Position numbers and translations under genes: made by a program
Notes under the pieces: model-generated
Databases searched by the model: none
The model's input: only the letters and a program-made list of their open reading frames with translations
What the model was told of the DNA's origin: nothing
Shown here: piece after piece, positions 9,401 through 17,955 of the stretch
How positions within the stretch are numbered: position 1 is the stretch's first letter
How the letters are laid out: each line of letters starts with the position of its first letter
Assembly (NCBI RefSeq): GCF_018326425.1
Contig: NZ_AP024601.1
Span: 2,530,001 to 2,594,000 of the forward strand
DNA from: Polycladomyces abyssicola
GTDB lineage: Bacteria > Bacillota > Bacilli > Thermoactinomycetales > JIR-001
Direction of reading: 5' to 3'
DNA: 64,000 nucleotides

Positions 9401-10972
9401 ATGCTCAAGAGCAAAATGGCGAAAGTGCTCGTTTCCACCATGGTCCTGCTGGGCTTGTTTGTTCCCTGGATACTGATGGCCACCGGATGCAGCAGCCACC
9501 AACCAAAAGTGAAACCCAAGGATGAAGCCCCAGTGATCGTACCCGACAAGCCGAATGGGAAGAAAGTGTTGTTTGACAACACACATGAACAAACAGCCGG
9601 ATCGGCTGACTGGGTCATCGACGGGGGTTTTTCTGACTTCGCCCAAGCATTGGCGGATGAAGGCTATGAAGTGAAGGAATTGCGCAAAAAAGACCCGCTC
9701 ACCTACGATGACTTGCGCCCATACGACGTATTCGTCATCGGAGAAGCCAATAATCCCTACAAACAATCGGAGCAGACCGCCCTGTGGCAATATGTCCAAA
9801 ATGGCGGCAGCATCCTGTTCATCTCCGACCATTACAATGCCGACAGAAACAAAAACCGTTGGGATCCGTCCGAAGCGTTCAACGGTTACCGACGCGGCGC
9901 CTGGAACAGCCCGACAAAGGGGATGAGTCCAGAAGAAGCCAAATCTCCCCCGATGCAGAATGTCATCAGTACTGACTGGTTGGCCCAGCATTTCGGTGTC
10001 CGTTTCCGCTACAACGCGATCGGCGATGTGACGGCCAATCAGATCGTGCCGCCGGATCAATCATTCGGGATCACGAAAGACGTTCAGACCTTTGCGATGC
10101 ATGCCGGATCAACCGTCGCCATTCTCGATCCGCAAAAAGCAAAGGGGATCGTTTATTTGCCCCGTACCAACGCCAAATGGCCACATGCTGTCGACCAAGG
10201 CGTCTATAACGGGGGTGGCATCCCCGAAGGTCCGATGGTGGCCGTAGCCAAAGCAGGGAAAGGAAAGGCCGCCTTTATCGGCGATTCGTCTCCCGTGGAA
10301 GACGATACGCCCAAATACCGCAACGAAGAGACAGGTGCACCCAAAAAAACGCATGACGGTTTCCACGAACAAGATGATGCCGTGTTGTTGGTCAATCTGG
10401 TGAATTGGTTGGCCAAAAAGGAAAACTACACCCGTCTTTCGGAAGTACCGGGATTGAAACTGGATCAACCGACCCGTTTGTATGAATGGGAACAACCGGC
10501 CAAGAGCACCGAACCGGAGAAAGAGCCATGGGAGCCGCCTGCAAATGGATACAAATGGTGGGATCCCTCCACCTTCAAACCGGGTTCCTACGGTGCAACT
10601 GATTCGGGTGAACCCTCTCCGCCCTCCGGGGATGTACGGTACATAGCAGAACATCCCAACCCCATTCCCGCCGGGAAAACGGTGACCATCCGCGTGATGG
10701 CTGACGGCTTGCAACCAGGCACTACCGCCAACGGATACCGACTCGGCCTCTATTTGGAAGGCGGGAAACAAGTAGCCAAGTTCCGTAATGCGGACGGTTC
10801 TTGGCCGAGTACTTACGGTTACAGCGCCCCGTTCCAACTGAAGTCGGACAGCAAAGGACATGCCGAAATCACCTTGACCGCACAAATCGACCCGGGGTCC
10901 AAGGGGACGGCGTACATCCGGTTAAAACAGGACCGAGATATCCGGTGGACGAATAAGCTGGAGATCCGTTGA
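9401..10972 (+). CDS. Putative lipoprotein with a GldG/DUF4350-like domain
   Basis: A 523-residue protein with a basic-hydrophobic signal peptide ending in MATGCSS, a plausible lipobox that would place Cys27 or so as the lipid anchor on the outer membrane face. The next ~330 residues contain KKVLFDNTHEQTAGSADW, YDVFVIGEANNPY and GGSILFISDHYNAD, the strand pattern of class I glutamine-amidotransferase-like domains found in GldG/DUF4350 proteins; ISDHYNADRNKNRWD recurs in Bacillales members annotated only as DNA-binding or endonuclease. A Pro-rich linker (residues ~365-415) leads to a C-terminal beta domain. Function is unknown. The gene is monocistronic, and GGAGGTG precedes the ATG. Confidence 0.7.
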   Translation: MLKSKMAKVLVSTMVLLGLFVPWILMATGCSSHQPKVKPKDEAPVIVPDKPNGKKVLFDNTHEQTAGSADWVIDGGFSDFAQALADEGYEVKELRKKDPLTYDDLRPYDVFVIGEANNPYKQSEQTALWQYVQNGGSILFISDHYNADRNKNRWDPSEAFNGYRRGAWNSPTKGMSPEEAKSPPMQNVISTDWLAQHFGVRFRYNAIGDVTANQIVPPDQSFGITKDVQTFAMHAGSTVAILDPQKAKGIVYLPRTNAKWPHAVDQGVYNGGGIPEGPMVAVAKAGKGKAAFIGDSSPVEDDTPKYRNEETGAPKKTHDGFHEQDDAVLLVNLVNWLAKKENYTRLSEVPGLKLDQPTRLYEWEQPAKSTEPEKEPWEPPANGYKWWDPSTFKPGSYGATDSGEPSPPSGDVRYIAEHPNPIPAGKTVTIRVMADGLQPGTTANGYRLGLYLEGGKQVAKFRNADGSWPSTYGYSAPFQLKSDSKGHAEITLTAQIDPGSKGTAYIRLKQDRDIRWTNKLEIR

Positions 10973-10992
10973 GAAAACGATAAAAAGTGGAC

Positions 10993-11032
10993 AAGCGGCC
11001 CGTATTGGGAAATCACATCCCTGCGGGCCGCT
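10993..11032. repeat. Hairpin downstream of the lipoprotein gene
   Basis: AAGCGGCCCG pairs with CGGGCCGCTT around a 20-nt loop. No U-tract follows on either strand, so it is a weak terminator at best, placed between two convergent genes. Confidence 0.5.
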
Positions 11033-11122
11033 TGCCTACCATTGCGAATACCTCCCGCAGTCGCTCGGACGGGCGACTGCGATCACTTTCACCATATCCG
11101 ATGATGAATGTTCCACTACAAA

Positions 11123-12514
11123 TCACTTTTCTTTGGTGCCAGACAGGGTACAAACCGTTTCCACGTGAGCGGTCTGGGGAAACATATCGACCGGGACCAA
11201 CAGTTTCAGTTCGTATCCCCCTTGCAGCAATTGTGCGCAATCTTTGGCCAGAGTGGACGGATTACAGGACACATACACCAACCGCGGCACGCGCACTTCC
11301 TTCAGCATGTCGATCAATGGCTGACCCAGACCGGTCCGCGGTGGGTCGACCACGACTACATCTGGCCGTAACCCCGCTTTCACCCAACGGGGCAACAAGT
11401 CTTCCGCCCTGCCGACATGATACTCGGCATGGTCGATCCCGTTCCGCTTCGCATTGCGCCGTGCATCCTCGACAGCCGACGAAATCGTGTCCATCCCGAT
11501 GATGCGGGCGGCACGATCCGCCAACCACAAGCCGATGGTCCCTACCCCGCAATAGGCGTCGATGACAGTTTCTCTCCCCGTCAGCTCGGCGGCTTCCTTC
11601 ACCAAGTCGTACAGTTTCACGGTCTGGATCGGGTTGAGCTGGAAAAATGCCGTCGCCGACAACGCGTACACTTTTTTATTCAGTTGCTCATCCACTGTTT
11701 CCTTGCCCCACAAGACGCGGGTTTTCTCACCAAACACAAGAGAGGTGCGCTTCGGGTTGACGTTGAGCACGATGCTTTTCACCTGAGGCAAGCGACGAAC
11801 CAGACGTTCCACCAGCTCTCGCTCTCGCGGTAATTCGTCGGTCCGGCACACCAGCACCAATTGGGCTTCTTCCGTCTGAAATCCAAAGCGGGCCACCAAA
11901 TGGCGCAACACACCCGTATGTTTATTTTCATCATAGATGGGGATGCCAAGCTCTTCGACCGTTTTGCGCGCTGTTTCCAGGATGCGGTTGGTCTCGGGAT
12001 GCTGTACCCCGCACTCCCTCATATCCACCAACCGGTGGGAACGGGCAGAATACATGCCCATCACCACCTTTTTCCCCCGTAACTGCACCGGCAGTTGGGC
12101 CTTGTTGCGATATCGCCACGGTTCGTCCATCCCCACCGTCTCTTCGATCGGCAATTCCCGCAAGGAAGTGTAGCGGGCAAACGTTTCTTCCACCAATTCC
12201 TTTTTCAACTTCAACTGCATCGGATAATCAATATGCTGCAGTTGGCAACCACCGCAATCGGCATAAACCGGACACGGCGGTTGAATCCGGTGAGGAGATC
12301 GTTTCCGAATCCGAAGCAGACGGGCTTTGGCAAACCGTCGTTCCACTTGTTCCACACGGGCCACCACTACTTCGCCCGGGATGGCCCCGTCGACGAACAC
12401 CACTTGTTTTTGATAAAATCCGACTCCCTCTCCGTTGATGCCCAAACGACGGATGGGGAGCTGGATGGTTTCCCCCTTTTTCAAGCGAATCATCGTTTCT
12501 GTCTTTTTCATCAT
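11123..12514 (-). CDS. rlmCD: 23S rRNA (uracil-C5)-methyltransferase RlmCD
   Basis: A 463-residue RumA-type methyltransferase. An N-terminal TRAM domain (residues ~8-65, GETIQLPIRRLGINGEGVGF) is followed by the iron-sulfur motif CPVYADCGGCQLQH with a fourth Cys in MRECGVQ. The SAM fold has VIDAYCGVGTIGLW, DPPRTGLGQP, and the catalytic Cys motif SCNPSTLAKD. In Bacillales one enzyme (RlmCD) makes both m5U747 and m5U1939 of 23S rRNA, which I take as the likely role. The start ATG lies 8 nt after AGGAAGG. Monocistronic, between a convergent lipoprotein gene and hom. Confidence 0.93.
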   Translation of the reverse strand: MMKKTETMIRLKKGETIQLPIRRLGINGEGVGFYQKQVVFVDGAIPGEVVVARVEQVERRFAKARLLRIRKRSPHRIQPPCPVYADCGGCQLQHIDYPMQLKLKKELVEETFARYTSLRELPIEETVGMDEPWRYRNKAQLPVQLRGKKVVMGMYSARSHRLVDMRECGVQHPETNRILETARKTVEELGIPIYDENKHTGVLRHLVARFGFQTEEAQLVLVCRTDELPRERELVERLVRRLPQVKSIVLNVNPKRTSLVFGEKTRVLWGKETVDEQLNKKVYALSATAFFQLNPIQTVKLYDLVKEAAELTGRETVIDAYCGVGTIGLWLADRAARIIGMDTISSAVEDARRNAKRNGIDHAEYHVGRAEDLLPRWVKAGLRPDVVVVDPPRTGLGQPLIDMLKEVRVPRLVYVSCNPSTLAKDCAQLLQGGYELKLLVPVDMFPQTAHVETVCTLSGTKEK

Positions 12515-12578
12515 TCATACCTTCCTACCCGAGTTCAAACGATATCCCTCTCATTGTACCCGAATTTCCCGGACACCA

Positions 12579-12615
12579 AAAACCGCCTTCCCGAAAACGC
12601 AGGAAGGCGGTCAGT
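12579..12615 (-). terminator. Terminator downstream of hom
   Basis: On the minus strand ACCGCCTTCC pairs with GGAAGGCGGT over a 10-nt loop and is followed by TTTTGG. It lies 70 bp past the hom stop and just upstream of rlmCD. Confidence 0.75.
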
Positions 12616-12684
12616 AAGTTGATATCATATTTCACAAACCCGCTTCCGAAATCGTGCCCTGATGCGAAGCATTATCCCCTCACA

Positions 12685-13998
12685 TCAGCTGACGGAACCC
12701 GCACTCACCACTTCTTTTTCTTCTTGCGCAACAGAAGCCGCCAACACCGGGCGTGTGATGATCCGTTTGATAGACACTTCCCATTCTACCGGCAGTACCG
12801 AAACCAGCCGCGGCTCCCAGTTGCGAACGAGGAAAGCGGCATGGCTACGGCCATGATCCGGATAGATGAGCGCATCCAGCACTTGAATGCCTGTATCGAG
12901 GAGATCCGCTTTCCACTTGTCCGCCACGTCGGCAGCCAACACTTCCTCCGTCTCGATCAGGAGGAACTGAATACCGCTTTCTTCACCCGCCGGCAAAATC
13001 ATCGGACGACGCAGGGAGGCGGCGCGCAAAGCAGGCAGACGATACACATTACACAAGTCTTCCACCACCGCACTGCCGGTGGGTTGTTCGCCCGCACCCT
13101 GACCCACCAACGTCACATCCTGCACGACATCCCCTTCCACATGGATGGCGTTGTATACACCGCGAACGCCGGAAAGCGGATGGGAAAGCGGCACCAGGGT
13201 GGGCGCTACTTGCAATGCTACCGGTCCTTCTTCACCGTATTGTTCCGCTTGGGCGAGCAATTTGATCGAATATCCCAATCGACGGGCGATCTCCAATTCG
13301 GCGACCGTGATGTCCGTGATCCCTTTCCGCGGAATGTCATCCACCGCCACATCCACCCCGAAAGCCAACCGACAGAGAATCGCCAGTTTGTGAGCCGAAT
13401 CGAAGCCTTCCACATCTGCGGTCGGATCGGCTTCAGCGTATCCTTTTTCCTGCGCCTCCGCAAGAACAGAGTCAAACGAACGCCCATATTCGGACATTTG
13501 CGTCAAAATATAATTACAGGTACCGTTGACAATACCGGAAACCTTATGAATGCGGTTGGCTTTCAGCAAATGCTGCAAGGTACCCAAAACGGGGATGCCA
13601 CCGCCCACACTGGCTTCATACAACAATTGAACGCCCTTTCCTCGCGCCAACTGCTCCAGCTCTACTCCGTGTTTGGCGATCAGCTCCTTATTGGCGGTCA
13701 CAACGTGACATCCCGCTTCAATCGCTTTCATCACATAGGTGCGCGTGGGTTCGATTCCGCCCATCGCTTCAATCACCACTTGTACCCCCGCGTCCAATAC
13801 ATCCTCGAAACGGGTGGTCAGGAGATGTTTCACGCCTTCCACCTTTCGTTTCTTGGTTAGATCCCGCACCAGAATGCGGCGCACTTCAAACAGCGTGCCC
13901 GTTTTGCGTGCAATCACGTCCTGATTGGACTGGAGCATTTTGTATGTTCCCGTTCCCACCGTTCCCAGTCCCAACAACGCAACATTGACACGCTTCAT
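12685..13998 (-). CDS. hom: Homoserine dehydrogenase
   Basis: A 437-residue enzyme with NAD(P)-binding ALLGLGTVGTGTYKML at the N-terminus, the catalytic block GIVNGTCNYILTQMSEYG and EADPTADVEGFDSAHKLAIL, and a C-terminal ACT domain (about 350-437) that usually mediates allosteric control by threonine. It reduces aspartate semialdehyde to homoserine, the branch point to methionine and threonine. A SAM riboswitch with its own attenuator precedes it, so expression is tied to methionine/SAM status. There is no thrC or thrB next to it, unlike the hom-thrC-thrB operon of B. subtilis. GGGGGGAG lies 7 nt before the ATG. Confidence 0.96.
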   Translation of the reverse strand: MKRVNVALLGLGTVGTGTYKMLQSNQDVIARKTGTLFEVRRILVRDLTKKRKVEGVKHLLTTRFEDVLDAGVQVVIEAMGGIEPTRTYVMKAIEAGCHVVTANKELIAKHGVELEQLARGKGVQLLYEASVGGGIPVLGTLQHLLKANRIHKVSGIVNGTCNYILTQMSEYGRSFDSVLAEAQEKGYAEADPTADVEGFDSAHKLAILCRLAFGVDVAVDDIPRKGITDITVAELEIARRLGYSIKLLAQAEQYGEEGPVALQVAPTLVPLSHPLSGVRGVYNAIHVEGDVVQDVTLVGQGAGEQPTGSAVVEDLCNVYRLPALRAASLRRPMILPAGEESGIQFLLIETEEVLAADVADKWKADLLDTGIQVLDALIYPDHGRSHAAFLVRNWEPRLVSVLPVEWEVSIKRIITRPVLAASVAQEEKEVVSAGSVS

Positions 13999-14020
13999 CG
14001 CCTGCTCCCCCCTTTAAAAA

Positions 14021-14053
14021 TTCAAAACCCTCTTCCAAAGATAAGAAGAGGGG
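14021..14053 (-). terminator. Attenuator terminator of the hom leader
   Basis: On the minus strand CCCTCTTC pairs with GAAGAGGG, then TTTTGAATTTTT. It lies between the S-box aptamer and the hom start. Confidence 0.8.
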
Positions 14054-14075
14054 ACATGTATCCACGCCACCCTGC

Positions 14076-14207
14076 TCCTTATCTCTCAGCACCCGAAGGT
14101 ACTGCAGGAATTGGCACCTTATGCCCGTACCCTGCCTACAACGCAGGGGCCGAACATGGTTGCCGGGCTTCATCGGGCCAGTCCCTCCGCCTCTCTCGAT
14201 AACGAGT
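14076..14207 (-). promoter_or_regulatory. SAM-I (S-box) riboswitch upstream of hom
   Basis: Minus-strand landmarks are GTTATCGAGAGAGGCGGAGG, GACTGGCCCGATGAAGCCCG, GCAACC, GGTGCCAATTCC and GAGATAAGG closing P1. An extended P3 region (CCCTGCGTTGTAGGCAGGG) lies between. It senses SAM and represses hom by transcription termination. Confidence 0.95.
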
Positions 14208-14365
14208 CAGTGGTTGATTCCTATTTAATTAGTCACTATTATCTAACAAAAAAAATACGTTTGTCAAACCCTTTTTTTTTGAACAATATCGGACATACGT
14301 CGTCATACAGGCGAAATTTGTCCGTTACCAGTAGAAAAATGTCCGGTTCCACGGGAAACCGGACA

Positions 14366-15385
14366 TCAATCACACCGCTCCACGATGCGGTTGCGAAGCA
14401 CGCCCAAACGCTCAACTTCCAGCTCTATCACATCACCCGGCTCCAACCAGCGATGAACCTCCGTACCCAGTTCCAAAATACACCCGGTTCCGACTGTGCC
14501 GGACCCGATTACATCTCCAGGATACAAAAAAACATCCTGGGAAGCCCGCTCGATCATCTCTGAAAAGGAAAAATGCAAATCCCGGAGATTGCCGTGGGAC
14601 AATTCAACCCCGTTGACCCGGGCAGTCATCGCCAAATCCCAATGATCACCGTTTCTTCGGTCTTCCAGCTCATCAAGGGTGACTAACCACGGTCCCAACG
14701 AAGTGGCAAAATCTTTCCCTTTGGCCGGTCCCAAACCGACTTTCATTTCCTCAAGCTGAACATCCCTTGCGCTCCAATCGTTGAGAATGCACAATCCCGC
14801 GATATACTCCCTCGCTGACTCCCGTGGGATGTTGCGTCCCTTTTTTCCGATGATGCACGCCACTTCCAACTCATAATCCAAACATTGTGTGCCGCTCGGG
14901 CGGGAAACAGGTTGCTCATGCGCCAATATGGTCTGATGATTGGAAAAATAAAAAACAGGAAAATGATACCATTCAGGGATCATGTCGAGGCCGCGTCGCG
15001 CCCGCGCCGTTTTGACATGTTGTTCAAATGCGTAGAAATCGCGAAAACTGGGCGGTCTGGGCACTGGCGGGAGCAAGCGGACTTCCGCAAGCGACAATGC
15101 CACCGGTTCCCCCTCCACTTTCACTTGATCAGGCTGTGTACCCCGGCAAGCATCGATCACTTGACGCAACCATACAAGCCCATTCGCCCCTGTTTCCAGG
15201 AACGCGACCATATCTGTCGGAAGCGCACGGGGGAACGGAATGCCTTTTTCCAATATGGCCCATTCCTGAGCAAAACCGATATCCCAAACGTACCCATCCT
15301 GCACCCAACCGATCCGGGCATCCCCATGCACTTCTGACCGGATGTTCAAGACGTCTTCTTTGATCACATACGTCACCAAACGCAT
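14366..15385 (-). CDS. Fumarylacetoacetate hydrolase family protein
   Basis: A 339-residue member of the FAH superfamily. The C-terminal catalytic domain has the metal ligands in CLDYELEVACIIGKKG (E-x-E) and ILNDWSARDVQLEEMK (the downstream Asp), followed by KDFATSLGPWLVT, RVNGVELSHGNLRDLHFSF, and the signature DVFLYPGDVIGSGTVGTG. The N-terminal domain resembles fumarylacetoacetases that use acylpyruvates or aromatic ring-cleavage products. The true substrate is not indicated by neighbours, since no homogentisate pathway genes are adjacent. GGAGAGGAG lies 8 nt before the ATG. Confidence 0.9.
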   Translation of the reverse strand: MRLVTYVIKEDVLNIRSEVHGDARIGWVQDGYVWDIGFAQEWAILEKGIPFPRALPTDMVAFLETGANGLVWLRQVIDACRGTQPDQVKVEGEPVALSLAEVRLLPPVPRPPSFRDFYAFEQHVKTARARRGLDMIPEWYHFPVFYFSNHQTILAHEQPVSRPSGTQCLDYELEVACIIGKKGRNIPRESAREYIAGLCILNDWSARDVQLEEMKVGLGPAKGKDFATSLGPWLVTLDELEDRRNGDHWDLAMTARVNGVELSHGNLRDLHFSFSEMIERASQDVFLYPGDVIGSGTVGTGCILELGTEVHRWLEPGDVIELEVERLGVLRNRIVERCD

Positions 15386-15452
15386 CCAACCACTCCTCTC
15401 CTCCCAGCATATGCATCAAAAACGGATGCTTGCAATCCATTTTGCGGGAAGA

Positions 15453-16574
15453 TCATCGCAACGCCCGGTGACGTGTTGGTTGCAAAACTTCATCAGCGAT
15501 CCGATCTGCTGCATTTCCGGATGCCAGTTTCGACATGACTTGGGCAGCATGTTCCCGACGGGCCGGTGACTCCAACCAACGCTTCATCTGTTGCGACAAA
15601 CGACCGAACTGAACTGTTTCCGCCACTCGATGGCGCAGCAGGTATCGTCGGTTGGCCTCTTCCTGCCCCGGCAATGCGTTTAACAGTAACATGGGTAAAC
15701 GTTTGACCATCGCTTCCGTTATGGTGAGTCCGCCCGGCTTGGTGATCAACAAGTCTGCCGCATCCATGAACAAGGGAACATCGGGTCGGAACCCCTCAAC
15801 ACGAATGTGGGGTGGCAGAGAATGACGGGTCAGCTCATACATCAGGGCCTCATTTTTTCCGGTCAGCACCACGACTTGGCAAATGGGGCCTGCGTTCTCC
15901 AATTCCCGCACGGTTTCGCGAACCGGTCCCATCCCTTCCCCGCCGCCCATCACCAACACTACCGGACAATCCGGGCTCAATCCCAACAAACGTCGTGCCT
16001 CTTGTTTCGGCGCGTTTTGGAGAAATTCCCGTCTCACGGGAATACCTGTCTCGATAATCCTGGTGGCAGATTGCCACAAACGCCGTTGCGCCTGTGGAGG
16101 AACCGAGATCCCGCTGGCCGTACACAACACATCAGGTGTACTCGACAGCCAAATGGGGTGAAGTTCATAATCGGTCACCACGCAGAATGAAGGGATGCGA
16201 CGCCAGTGGGAAGACAACCACATCAATGCGAACGGATGAGTCGCCACCACTTTTGTCGGACGGAATTGGGACAGTCGCCGTACCAGTTGGCGCCGGATCA
16301 TCCACCCCGCCCGCTTGATCGCTTCACCGGAAACATAACGAAACCAACGGGACTGATGTGTCCAATCATACAGATAGTGATACACTGCCGGGAACCGGTT
16401 CAACATACGGTGATACCCGGTTTGGAGGAGAGGATGTGCCTTCGTCGGTATCCAGTCCAACAAATCGACGTACATCACTCGCGCATTTCGCTCTTCCATC
16501 ACATGCAACAATGCTTGTGCCGCTGAGTTGTGCCCGGCACCAAATCCCATCGACAGTAGCAACACACGTTCCAT
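15453..16574 (-). CDS. MGDG synthase-type glycosyltransferase (GT28)
   Basis: A 373-residue protein opening VLLLSMGFGAGHNSAAQAL, the donor-loop signature of MGDG synthase/UgtP-type enzymes. It has ICQVVVLTGKNEALMYE and a C-terminal UDP-sugar site containing MDAADLLITKPGGLTITEAM and NALPGQEEANRRYL. Characterised relatives transfer glucose or galactose from UDP-sugar to diacylglycerol at the inner membrane face to make glycolipids. Here the acceptor is inferred only from the family. It could instead be a less-characterised paralogue such as YkoN. Not in an obvious operon. Confidence 0.85.
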   Translation of the reverse strand: MERVLLLSMGFGAGHNSAAQALLHVMEERNARVMYVDLLDWIPTKAHPLLQTGYHRMLNRFPAVYHYLYDWTHQSRWFRYVSGEAIKRAGWMIRRQLVRRLSQFRPTKVVATHPFALMWLSSHWRRIPSFCVVTDYELHPIWLSSTPDVLCTASGISVPPQAQRRLWQSATRIIETGIPVRREFLQNAPKQEARRLLGLSPDCPVVLVMGGGEGMGPVRETVRELENAGPICQVVVLTGKNEALMYELTRHSLPPHIRVEGFRPDVPLFMDAADLLITKPGGLTITEAMVKRLPMLLLNALPGQEEANRRYLLRHRVAETVQFGRLSQQMKRWLESPARREHAAQVMSKLASGNAADRIADEVLQPTRHRALR

Positions 16575-16693
16575 TTGGCGCCCTCCTCAATCCCACTCCT
16601 CTATCATTATGACAAAAACGGTCCGATCCGTCTCGTGTCTCATCAATATCTCGTGAAAAATTGATCGATCTTTAACAATCATGAAACAGATTG

Positions 16694-16713
16694 GACGGCC
16701 CATTTGGGCCGTC
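16694..16713 (-). terminator. Weak terminator after the SASP gene
   Basis: GACGGCCC-AAAT-GGGCCGTC hairpin directly overlapping the last codons and stop of the SASP gene. Only a short U-rich tail follows. Confidence 0.5.
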
Positions 16714-16715
16714 GC

Positions 16716-17003
16716 TCAGGGCTGGGATCGTTGGCGCGCCAGCTGCTCCTGCGCCAGTTTGACCATTTCCCGTACCATGAGGCCTCCGATGGTGCCGCCG
16801 ATTTTGCCGGCATCCGACGTTTTCAAATCCCCATTGTCACCGGGTTTGAGGGGCACACCGACTTGTTTGGCCACTTCCATTTTGACCTGGTCGGGCGACA
16901 GCGGTCCTACATCCAATTCTCTGCTCATCACTTGGGCTTTCAACCGCTCCAGGGCCGGTCGCGACTCGGGCACCAACAATCGCCTTCTCCGTTTTCGAGC
17001 CAT
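16716..17003 (-). CDS. Alpha/beta-type small acid-soluble spore protein
   Basis: A 95-residue SASP. The start at 17003 follows GGGGGTGG, and the N-terminus ARKRRRRLLVPESRPAL is unusually basic. The core shows the GPR protease site region VKMEVAKQVGVPL, then GDNGDLKTSDAGKIGGTIGG, then LMVREMVKLAQEQLA. This is the alpha/beta SASP pattern that binds and protects spore DNA. The motif around the GPR site is KMEVA instead of the more usual E-I/F-A. It is likely under forespore control (sigma-G), from family knowledge. The long basic head is longer than in most family members. Confidence 0.88.
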   Translation of the reverse strand: MARKRRRRLLVPESRPALERLKAQVMSRELDVGPLSPDQVKMEVAKQVGVPLKPGDNGDLKTSDAGKIGGTIGGLMVREMVKLAQEQLARQRSQP

Positions 17004-17065
17004 GTTTCCACCCCCTGTAAATAGTGTCCCATCAGGGGGAACAAATGATGTGGTGGACAATAAAA

Positions 17066-17091
17066 GGAAAAAACCGCCCGTTTGGGCGGTC
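17066..17091 (-). terminator. Terminator after azoR
   Basis: Minus strand GACCGCCC-AAAC-GGGCGGT followed by TTTTTTCC, 54 bp beyond the azoR stop. Confidence 0.85.
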
Positions 17092-17144
17092 GTCCAAATT
17101 GGGGGTTGAGAGGGGGGTGTGCAAATTTCCCTGTTCCATTGTAC

Positions 17145-17780
17145 TTAGAAGCGTTTGGCCAAATCGCGTGCTTGTTGGATGGCTTTTTGCTTGATTTCTT
17201 CCGCTTTGTCCGGGAATTGCGACATGCCTTCGGCGATGACGGATTCCACCGATTCCACACCCAGGAACGACATGACGGCGCGGATATAACGGTCACCGAA
17301 CTCGAAGTCCTTTGTCGGGCCTTCGGAGTAGATGCCACCACGCGCTTGGATGTGGACAGCTTTTTTACCTTTCAGCAGACCGACTGCACCGTTTTCGGTG
17401 TACTTAAATGTTTTGCCTGCGATACAGATGGAGTCAATATACGCTTTCATCCGTGGAGGAATACTGAAGTTCCACATCGGGGTGACGAAGATGTATTTGT
17501 CCGCTTCTGCAAATTGATCGACGATCTCATTGATCCGTCCCACTTTTTTCTGCTCTTCTGCAGACAATTCCTCAAACGCGGTTCCCTGTTGCAATTTGCC
17601 CCAACCACTGAAAACATCTTCGTCCAAGAAGGGGATGTCCAGTTTGTACACATCCAACTCGACGATTTTATCTTCGGGATGGGCCTCCCGGTAGGTATTC
17701 AAAAATGCCTGTCCCACCTGCAGGCTGAACGACTGATCTTCCGGTTTGGGATTGGCAGTGATGTACAAAACCGTCGCCAT
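17145..17780 (-). CDS. azoR: FMN-dependent NADH:quinone oxidoreductase / azoreductase
   Basis: A 211-residue flavodoxin-fold enzyme of the AzoR/AcpD family. It begins [20 protein letters not shown] (FMN phosphate loop), and has [20 protein letters not shown], the FMN isoalloxazine-contact motif, and [13 protein letters not shown]. It reduces quinones and azo compounds by two electrons in the cytoplasm, protecting from electrophile stress. The ATG at 17780 follows AAGGAAGG. A compact inverted repeat upstream may be a MarR/HxlR-type operator. Monocistronic with its own terminator. Confidence 0.93.
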   Translation of the reverse strand: MATVLYITANPKPEDQSFSLQVGQAFLNTYREAHPEDKIVELDVYKLDIPFLDEDVFSGWGKLQQGTAFEELSAEEQKKVGRINEIVDQFAEADKYIFVTPMWNFSIPPRMKAYIDSICIAGKTFKYTENGAVGLLKGKKAVHIQARGGIYSEGPTKDFEFGDRYIRAVMSFLGVESVESVIAEGMSQFPDKAEEIKQKAIQQARDLAKRF

Positions 17781-17806
17781 GTGAGCCTTCCTTCCTTTCA
17801 TTAAAC

Positions 17807-17818
17807 TAACTTTAGTTA
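17807..17818. promoter_or_regulatory. Candidate MarR-type operator at azoR
   Basis: TAACT-TT-AGTTA, a 5-bp inverted repeat 27 bp upstream of the azoR start codon. In Bacillus, paralogous azoreductases are repressed by MarR- or HxlR-type thiol sensors binding short palindromes in this position; the match here is positional only. Confidence 0.3.
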
Positions 17819-17914
17819 CGTTGATATTATGCATTTATATACTTACTTTTGTCAAGCTAAAAATAAATAAACATCTCCTCTCAAAATATTTCCGGACACG
17901 CCGGTTTTTACTCA

Positions 17915-17951
17915 ATAAGAAAAGCCCGTCCCCCATGGGAACGGGCTTTTC
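17915..17951 (-). terminator. Terminator after sleB
   Basis: AAAAGCCCGTTCCC pairs with GGGGGACGGGCTTTT on the minus strand, 5 bp beyond the sleB stop. Confidence 0.85.
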
Positions 17952-17955
17952 CTCG

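Noticed and set aside
12619-13860. Plus-strand 413-residue frame
   Set aside because: Antisense to hom, rich in His/Arg/Gln and without a ribosome site or family match.
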